The notes beneath the pieces are model-generated. The model searched no databases. It saw only the letters and a list, made by a program, of their open reading frames with translations, and had not been told where the DNA came from. A stretch of DNA of 64,000 bases from assembly GCA_965224415.1 (NCBI GenBank), contig CBDCZB010000004.1, positions 744,001 to 808,000 on the forward strand, written 5' to 3'. Shown one piece after another: positions 58,642 through 64,000 of this stretch. Made by a program: the position numbers and the translations under genes. Each line of letters begins with the position of its first letter. Position 1 is the first letter of the stretch. This DNA comes from DAOUJI01 sp965224415 (lineage in GTDB: Bacteria; Chloroflexota; Dehalococcoidia; Lucifugimonadales; JAGWBF01).

Positions 58642-60468
58642 ATGGTCAGCCAAAGTTCCAACAAAAGCAACCCCATCGACGTTATGGAGGCCGACCACGC
58701 GGGCCGGAAACCGGCCCAGTCCAGCCGTCCCGTAGTATTGGGTTCTCAGGGAGTCGTCTCTTCCGGACATTGCCTTACGTCCATGTCCGCCGCCCGAATG
58801 CTCCTGAGCGGCGGCAACGCATTCGACGCCGCCGTGGCCGCCGGGTTTGCGGCTGCCGTCGTGGAACCCGCGGCGTCTTATACGCTGTGCTCCGAGGGAA
58901 CTTTCATGGTCTACCATGCGGCCACGGGACGAGTGAGGGCGCTAAGCGGCCAAGGCGTCGCACCCGGGAAGGCCAATATAGACCTATTCGAAAGCAAGGG
59001 GCTGGACAAGATTCCCACCGGCCCCGGCCCCAACGCAGAACTGTCTTTCACCATCCCTGGAATCGTAGATGCCTTGCTGCTGATGCTTGAAACCTACGGC
59101 ACGAAAACGCTGTCAGAGACCCTGGAGCCCGCCCTCGAGTACGCCCAGCGGGGCATGCCAATGTACGAACGACTCCGCGAAAGTCTCATGTCAACCGCGA
59201 CCCTGGACCAGTTCCGCCTCTATCCGCCAGGCGGGCTGGACGTTTTCTACCAGGACGGAGATGCGCCCGCTGTGGGACAACCATTACGTCAGCCTCAGCT
59301 TGCGGCCACTCTCCAGGCGCTCATAGAGGCGGAACGAGCGGCGTCAGGCTCCAGGACCGACGGAATCGCAGCGGCCAGGGAAGCCTTCTACAAGGGCCCG
59401 ATATCAGAGACCATCGTCCAGTGCGCCCAGCGCGTCGGGGGACTCTTCAGCGCCGAGGACATGGCGTCATACCAAGCCGGCTTTGATGAACCCCTCAAGA
59501 CCGACTTTATGGGATTCGAGGTGTTTGGCCAGCCCACGTGGACGCAGGGAGCCGTGCTGCTCCAGGCCCTGAACATCCTGGAGGGCTTCGACCTGAAGTC
59601 CATGGGCCACAACTCCGCCGACTACATCCACACAGTCACCGAGGCGTTAAAGCTTGCTTTCGCCGATAGGGAAAAATTCTACGGCGATCCGAAGTTCTCA
59701 ACCGTTCCCATAGACGGGCTGCTGTCCAAAGAATACGCCAAGGCCCGCGCCGCTCTAATAGACGGCGCCATCGCAATGCCGGAGATGCCCGAGCCGGGAG
59801 ACCCGTGGAGGTTCTCCGCCCTTTCCAGCAACGGGGCAAGCCGCCCCGTCGCGATTCCTGCCGGTGGAACGGCGTCCAAAGACGACGAACAAGGAACAAC
59901 CCACTTTGCCGTCATCGATAGGGACGGCAACATGGTGGCGGCGACACCCAGCGGCGGAGTCTGGGGCAAGTCGGTGTACTTCCCGGAAATCGGCTGCGCC
60001 CTTAGCACAAGAAGCGAGATGTTCGTCCTGGAACGAGGCCATCCCAACGGCCTGGAAGGCAGGAAACGGCCCCGCACGACCCTGGTCAACTACCTCGTGG
60101 CCAAGAACGGAGTCCCTTTTCTAACCGCGGGATGCCCTGGAGGCGACGCCCAGGCCCAGGCAAACCTGCAACTTATTCTGAACTCCCTGGTGTTCGGCAT
60201 GGACCCACAGGAGGCCGTGGAAGCGCCGCGTTTTGCGACTCAGACGCTGATTAACTCCTTCTACCCCAGAGTGTACCTGCCCGGACAACTCAACGTGGAG
60301 AAGGGCACGCCTGCCGACGTGCGGACCGAACTAGAGAAGCGGGGACATAAAGTCACCGAGGTGAACGCGTCGGGCACCGGGGCCATCGTGACTCGTAGGG
60401 ACCCCGAATCCGGCGGGATGGCCGCCGGCGCCGACCCCCGACGGGACACCTATGCCATAGGATGGTAA
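58642..60468 (+). CDS. ggt: Gamma-glutamyltransferase
   Basis: An Ntn-hydrolase that processes gamma-glutamyl compounds such as glutathione, 608 residues. The autocleavage nucleophile Thr is at residue 419 in E-Q-G-T-T-H-F-A-V-I-D-R-D-G-N. A P-R-T-T-L-V-N-Y segment and N-S-F-Y-P-R follow in the small subunit. No signal peptide is evident at the N-terminus, so it may be cytoplasmic, unlike most GGTs. GGAGG precedes the ATG at good spacing. It is on the same strand as the metal transporter but separated by 87 bases. Confidence 0.9.
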   Translation: MVSQSSNKSNPIDVMEADHAGRKPAQSSRPVVLGSQGVVSSGHCLTSMSAARMLLSGGNAFDAAVAAGFAAAVVEPAASYTLCSEGTFMVYHAATGRVRALSGQGVAPGKANIDLFESKGLDKIPTGPGPNAELSFTIPGIVDALLLMLETYGTKTLSETLEPALEYAQRGMPMYERLRESLMSTATLDQFRLYPPGGLDVFYQDGDAPAVGQPLRQPQLAATLQALIEAERAASGSRTDGIAAAREAFYKGPISETIVQCAQRVGGLFSAEDMASYQAGFDEPLKTDFMGFEVFGQPTWTQGAVLLQALNILEGFDLKSMGHNSADYIHTVTEALKLAFADREKFYGDPKFSTVPIDGLLSKEYAKARAALIDGAIAMPEMPEPGDPWRFSALSSNGASRPVAIPAGGTASKDDEQGTTHFAVIDRDGNMVAATPSGGVWGKSVYFPEIGCALSTRSEMFVLERGHPNGLEGRKRPRTTLVNYLVAKNGVPFLTAGCPGGDAQAQANLQLILNSLVFGMDPQEAVEAPRFATQTLINSFYPRVYLPGQLNVEKGTPADVRTELEKRGHKVTEVNASGTGAIVTRRDPESGGMAAGADPRRDTYAIGW

Positions 60469-60478
60469 GGCGGGCAGC

Positions 60479-61126
60479 CTAGACGCTGAGGTTCTTTAGG
60501 AAGAATTCCGCCGCCAGCCGAGACGCTTCCCTTTCCCGGCCTGCCCAGAAGTGGTCTACGCCGGGGACTATTTCGCAGCTGACGTCAGGCCCCAAATCGC
60601 CAGCTTTGCTCCTTAGCTCCTCTTCGGGAGCGGCGTGGTCCTGGGAGCCGGATATAAATATCTTGGGGCGTTGGTCCGACGCGACCGTGGGAGAGTCCAG
60701 ATGTCTTATGCCAGGCGACACCAACGCAAAGGCTTTCGCTCCCTCATATAGACTGAAGTTCCCCAGCAGCACACCCGACCCAAAGGAGTATCCGGCCATT
60801 CCCAGCCGGTCCGGGTCGACCTTGTCGGCGCTTCCAAGTTCGTTCAGAGCGGCTAGGGCGTCCTGCGGTTCCATCTCTCCCGCAGTATGGCTTCCTCCGC
60901 TTCTACCCACACCGCGAAAGTTGAACCGCAAAGCGGCTACGCCCCTTTCCATGAGGCCGTAGTAGACGGCCCGCACCACGTTGTTGTTCATGTCGCCGCC
61001 ATGAAGAGGATGAGGGTGACACACCACGACCCCCGGAAACGGACCAACCCCGTGGTCCGGCAGCCCCAACACTCCCTCCAGAACGGTCCCGTCGGCGCCT
61101 GATTGCATCTCCAATGAAATTTCCAT
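60479..61126 (-). CDS. Alpha/beta hydrolase (dienelactone hydrolase-like)
   Basis: A 215-residue hydrolase. It has V-V-C-H-P-H-P-L-H-G-G-D-M-N-N near residue 30, F-N-F-R-G-V-G-R-S-G-G, nucleophile elbow M-A-G-Y-S-F-G-S-G-V, and a C-terminal V-D-H-F-W catalytic His. The start at ATG 61126 with AAGGAAC upstream is preferred; the frame runs another 36 codons. These motifs are typical of the COG2945 group of esterase-like proteins with unknown substrates. It is convergent with ggt. Confidence 0.87.
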   Translation of the reverse strand: MEISLEMQSGADGTVLEGVLGLPDHGVGPFPGVVVCHPHPLHGGDMNNNVVRAVYYGLMERGVAALRFNFRGVGRSGGSHTAGEMEPQDALAALNELGSADKVDPDRLGMAGYSFGSGVLLGNFSLYEGAKAFALVSPGIRHLDSPTVASDQRPKIFISGSQDHAAPEEELRSKAGDLGPDVSCEIVPGVDHFWAGREREASRLAAEFFLKNLSV

Positions 61127-61323
61127 GCTCTCAGTTCCTTTCTCAAAGCTGGCCGTCCCTTTGTCCGGACTTCGGGGGGACTGACAGTCATAGAGATTGT
61201 CAGCCTTGAACGAAAAATCCCTGAAACTCGTCAAGACTGTTATTGAATGGGGATTGTAACATTGTTAGCTTTGGAAAATGGGGCATATGACGGCCCGTTG
61301 GATGGCGGCGAGACTGGGAGGAA

Positions 61324-62148
61324 GTGAGGAACGGGACGATCGGATATGGGGCGCGTGATGGGGCTGTGATAGACCCGATCTTAGTGAGGGTGAACGGGAG
61401 AGGCTGGAACATCGACTTCACCTTGGACGACAAGGTCGATTGCCATGTTCTAGTCGATTCCCTGCGCCAGCATCTGTCCGGCAGTTCTGGATGGTTCAAG
61501 GGCTTCCCTGTTGCAGTGAACGTGGGAGCCAGGGCGACAAACCTCGACGACCTGAGAATGATACGGGACGTCATCGAGGGCGAGCATCACATTCCCATAT
61601 CCAGGTTCGAGTTAGGCGACGCTGCGTCGCTTGAGTCGGCCCTTTCGGAGGGAGTGGGCGTTACCGTAAACCTGGGACTGAACGGACACAGCCAGGACTC
61701 GCGAGACGCTTTCCTGTTCGCTCCTCAAGAACCCAGCTCGAAAGTCCACTCTGACACGGAAGATTCGAAACCAGCTAAACCGGAACCGCTGGTCATCAAG
61801 TCAACTTGCCGGTCCGGGCTGGCCGTGAGCCACGACGGAGACCTCATAGTCCTGGGAGACGTGAACCCGGGCGCCGAGCTTACGGCGGCCGGGGACATCG
61901 TGGTGGCGGGCGCTCTGCGAGGAGCGGCCCACGCAGGATTCAACGATGTCGGCGCGTCCTCCTCTGTAATAGTCGCGGCGACCCTGGAACCGCTGTTGCT
62001 CAGGATAGGAAACCACGTCAGGACGGAAGAACCCAAAAAGGGAAAGTCCAAGTCTCGTACGAAGACCGCCGAGATAGCTTATGTCAAAGGCCGGGCTTCC
62101 ATCGCGGTCGAACCATTTACAAGCTGGCGTCGAAAGAACTCAGGGTAG
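61324..62148 (+). CDS. minC: Septum site-determining protein MinC
   Basis: The FtsZ-inhibiting component of the Min system, 274 residues. The C-terminal beta-helix is clear: D-G-D-L-I-V-L-G-D-V-N-P-G-A-E-L, A-G-D-I-V-V-A-G-A-L-R-G-A-A-H-A-G. The N-terminal FtsZ-binding part is divergent. A GTG start at 61324 follows GGGAGGAA. The next gene starts nine bases later. The stretch between the two domains (about 135-160) is a charged linker. Confidence 0.9.
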   Translation: MRNGTIGYGARDGAVIDPILVRVNGRGWNIDFTLDDKVDCHVLVDSLRQHLSGSSGWFKGFPVAVNVGARATNLDDLRMIRDVIEGEHHIPISRFELGDAASLESALSEGVGVTVNLGLNGHSQDSRDAFLFAPQEPSSKVHSDTEDSKPAKPEPLVIKSTCRSGLAVSHDGDLIVLGDVNPGAELTAAGDIVVAGALRGAAHAGFNDVGASSSVIVAATLEPLLLRIGNHVRTEEPKKGKSKSRTKTAEIAYVKGRASIAVEPFTSWRRKNSG

Positions 62149-62157
62149 GGAGGGGAT

Positions 62158-63000
62158 ATGAGCGGCACGACCATTGTGGTGACTTCAGGCAAAGGTGGAG
62201 TTGGCAAGACCACGGCCACCGCCAACCTTGGCGCGGCGCTGGCCCTCAGAGGCCGGAGCGTTGCAGTGGTGGACACGGACATCGGACTGCGGAACCTGGA
62301 CGTAGTGCTGGGGCTGGAGAACCGCATCGTGTACGACCTGGTCGACGTGGTGGAAGGCCGATGCAGGCTGAACCAGGCGTTGGTCAGGGACAAGCACACC
62401 AATGAGCTCTATCTAATTCCCGCCGCCCAGACCAGGGACAAGTCCGCCCTGAAGCCTGAACATATGAAGGAATTGGTGAACGACCTGAAGGAGAGGTTCG
62501 AATACATCCTCATCGACTGCCCCGCCGGCATCGAACAGGGATTCCAAAACGCAATAATCGCGGCGGACCGAGCCATCGTGGTCACCACTCCGGAAGTGTC
62601 GGCGATTAGGGACGCCGACCGGGTCATCGGCCTGCTGGAAGCCGCCGAACTGCCCACACCCGACCTGGTGATCAATCGTATTCGTCCCGGCATGGTCAAG
62701 GAAGGGGACATGATGGACCACGAAGACATCCTTGACCTGCTCTCCGTGAAGCTCATCGGAATGGTCCCCGATGACGACGGAATCATCGTGTCTACCAACA
62801 AGGGGCTGCCCGTGGTGCACAACAAGAAGTCCCTCTCGGGAGAGGCCTACAGACGCGTCGCCGCCCGGATTGAGGGAGAGGAGCCTCCCTTCCTGGAGCT
62901 TGAAGCCGCCCCCGGGCTCTTCGGAAAGGTCATGAAGATATTCTCCAAAAACGGCAACGGCAGCAACGGACGAAACGGATACCACGGAGACCTGTCATGA
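62158..63000 (+). CDS. minD: Septum site-determining protein MinD
   Basis: The membrane-associated ATPase that brings MinC to the poles. The deviant Walker A motif is S-G-K-G-G-V-G-K-T-T at residue 11. I-D-C-P-A-G-I-E-Q-G-F is the Walker B region, and D-T-D-I-G-L-R-N-L the switch I. At 280 residues it is of normal length; the C-terminus (K-V-M-K-I-F-S-K) is the likely membrane-targeting helix. The stop overlaps the minE start (ATGA). Confidence 0.95.
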   Translation: MSGTTIVVTSGKGGVGKTTATANLGAALALRGRSVAVVDTDIGLRNLDVVLGLENRIVYDLVDVVEGRCRLNQALVRDKHTNELYLIPAAQTRDKSALKPEHMKELVNDLKERFEYILIDCPAGIEQGFQNAIIAADRAIVVTTPEVSAIRDADRVIGLLEAAELPTPDLVINRIRPGMVKEGDMMDHEDILDLLSVKLIGMVPDDDGIIVSTNKGLPVVHNKKSLSGEAYRRVAARIEGEEPPFLELEAAPGLFGKVMKIFSKNGNGSNGRNGYHGDLS

Positions 63001-63302
63001 TGGACCTTCTCCGTTGGGCGTTGCAGCGCCACGAGAAGTCGAAGGACTCGGCCCGGCAGCGGCTGCGCATGATCCTGGTCCTGGACCGTGTAGGAATCTC
63101 ATCGGGCTACCTCGAGTCGATGAAACGAGACTTCCTGGAGGTCGTCTCCCGTTACCTGGAAGTGGACGAGGAGTCCGTAAGCATGGACATGCGTAGAGAG
63201 GGCGAGTCTATGGTCCTCGTCTCCAACATCAACGTGAGCGGAATCAACTCTGCTCCGCCGCGTCTGGAGAACCGCGCCCGCTCAGAAGTCCCTGCCGTCT
63301 AG
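62997..63302 (+). CDS. minE: Cell division topological specificity factor MinE
   Basis: The ring-forming activator of MinD, 101 residues. The anti-MinCD helix region is R-L-R-M-I-L-V-L-D-R-V-G-I-S (near residues 22-35), followed by the dimer part M-K-R-D-F-L-E-V-V-S-R-Y-L and V-D-E-E-S-V-S-M-D-M. It follows minD with an ATGA overlap. It completes a full minCDE operon. Confidence 0.92.
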   Translation: MMDLLRWALQRHEKSKDSARQRLRMILVLDRVGISSGYLESMKRDFLEVVSRYLEVDEESVSMDMRREGESMVLVSNINVSGINSAPPRLENRARSEVPAV

Positions 63303-63442
63303 CGCGTCTCGTCAATATGGTTTAGGCCAAAGCACCCAGGCCCTGATCTGGCAGGCGGCCAGGTAAGAAGCCGGCTCTTTGGCATAACGCGTTGTCACGC
63401 GCCGCTACGGTGCGCAAAACCCAGAATACTGCATTCTAGTAG

Positions 63443-63448
63443 TATAAT
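63443..63448 (+). promoter_or_regulatory. Probable -10 box before the HsdR-like gene
   Basis: A perfect TATAAT at 63443-63448. No good -35 box is placed 17 bases upstream. An inverted repeat AGAAT-N5-ATTCT (63423-63437) lies in the spacer and could be an operator. Confidence 0.4.
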
Positions 63449-63506
63449 CGGCGCAACCGACAACGAACGGTGCTACGCTTTTTCTTTGTCTAGGAGGCGC
63501 CAACGC

Positions 63507-64000
63507 ATGGCCGAGACGATAGCCCAAGCGGTTGAGCAAATCAAAAACACTGTATCCCTGCTCAGCCTGGACGAATCCGCCACCAAACAGGGCGTCGTGC
63601 TCAGAATTCTCAGTCTTGCCGGGTGGAACCCCTTCGACCTTTCGCAGGTTGTACCTGAATATACGGTTGGGAACCGCCGTGTCGATTACGCACTAATGCC
63701 GGGTTCACCCAACGCCGTATTCATAGAGGTGAAACGGCCTAACGAAAGTCTGGAAGGACACCAGCAGCAGTTGCTGGAGTACTGCTTTCAGGAAGGGGTA
63801 AAGCTGGCCGCATTGACCAATGGGCGGACCTGGTGGCTCTATCTGCCCTTGCAGCCGGGAAGTTGGGAACAAAGACGGTTCTTGACCATCGACCTTGAAT
63901 CCCAAGAACCCGACATCGTTGAACGACGGTTCATGGCGCACCTTTCCCAGGAAAAGGTAACTAGCGGCCGGGCGGTCAGCGACGCCGAGGACTTAGTGCA
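63507..64000 (+). CDS. HsdR N-terminal-domain (PD-(D/E)XK nuclease-like) protein, partial
   Basis: The first 164 codons of a gene that runs off the window. The motif R-R-V-D-Y-A-L-M-P then V-F-I-E-V-K-R-P is the D-x(n)-E-x-K nuclease core of the type I restriction HsdR N-terminal family. L-A-A-L-T-N-G-R-T-W-W-L-Y follows, as in stand-alone HsdR_N proteins. The ATG at 63507 follows TAGGAGG. Full length may be a short stand-alone nuclease or a larger restriction subunit; only the next part of the genome decides. Confidence 0.85.
   Translation, partial: MAETIAQAVEQIKNTVSLLSLDESATKQGVVLRILSLAGWNPFDLSQVVPEYTVGNRRVDYALMPGSPNAVFIEVKRPNESLEGHQQQLLEYCFQEGVKLAALTNGRTWWLYLPLQPGSWEQRRFLTIDLESQEPDIVERRFMAHLSQEKVTSGRAVSDAEDLV

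Noticed and set aside
1..64000. tRNA, rRNA and CRISPR arrays
   Set aside because: I looked through the intergenic regions for T-loop signatures, rRNA blocks and regularly spaced repeats and saw none. A tRNAscan or Infernal run would settle any missed short RNA.

Overview
The window looks like chromosome from a Chloroflexota bacterium, most likely a Dehalococcoidia/SAR202-type lineage. The evidence is indirect: moderately high G+C, several luciferase-like flavin monooxygenases and family III (CaiB/BaiF) CoA-transferases close together, and densely packed genes with TAATG, TGATG and ATGA stop-start junctions. There is no 16S or other rRNA gene, I found no tRNA gene and no CRISPR array, so the taxonomic call is inference.

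Layout. 0-1.7 kb: a PhoBR-like two-component pair, with the kinase cut by the window edge. 1.9-6.9 kb: three flavin monooxygenases with a crotonase and a cupin, a catabolic cluster. 7.0-11.9 kb: a minus-strand run sthA-pgi-HAD-gnd (transhydrogenase, phosphoglucose isomerase, HAD phosphatase, 6-phosphogluconate dehydrogenase), i.e. hexose phosphate flux and NADPH balance. 12.1-17.6 kb: CcdA-type thiol reductant transporter, DUF3179 lipoprotein, PH-domain membrane protein, glycosyltransferase, MFS transporter. 17.7-22.1 kb: an accessory patch with an RCC1 remnant, an orphan protein, an 814-bp IS5-family element and the interrupted redoxin described below. 22.2-31.8 kb: MFS and zinc-ribbon genes, a dehydroquinase-fold protein, a NYN protein, then a tight plus-strand run (unknown, tyrA, aroA, gmk, ABC exporter, lipA). 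31.9-45.8 kb: housekeeping genes (polyprenyl synthase, metG, rsmI, radC, hemA, hemL) mixed with hydrolases. 46.1-50.1 kb: a Pnkp/Hen1 RNA-repair operon. 50.2-55.5 kb: two paralogous family III CoA-transferase loci, one fused and one split. 55.6-63.3 kb: a zinc/manganese ABC transporter, gamma-glutamyltransferase, an alpha/beta hydrolase and minCDE. 63.5 kb to the end: the start of a protein with an HsdR-like nuclease domain.

The most striking observation is at 19.36-21.56 kb (minus strand). Two tandem thioredoxin-like domains of one predicted lipoprotein each carry an in-frame TGA exactly where the first cysteine of the W-C-x-x-C active site should be (W-TGA-P-H-C). Each TGA is followed by an identical 28-nt hairpin of bacterial SECIS form. 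Removing the IS5-family element and one copy of its TA target duplication restores a single 464-codon frame with a lipoprotein signal, Pro/Thr-rich linkers and two W-U-P-H-C redoxin domains. TGA is an ordinary stop elsewhere in the window, so a code change does not explain it. I interpret the locus as a double-selenocysteine extracytoplasmic redoxin gene that has been broken by a transposon.

Other points of interest: the CoA-transferase pairs, where the second half of each lacks the catalytic Asp; a type II dehydroquinase-fold protein missing several catalytic residues; a transhydrogenase lacking both redox cysteines; and a response-regulator promoter with 12-bp direct repeats that also fixes the gene's start.
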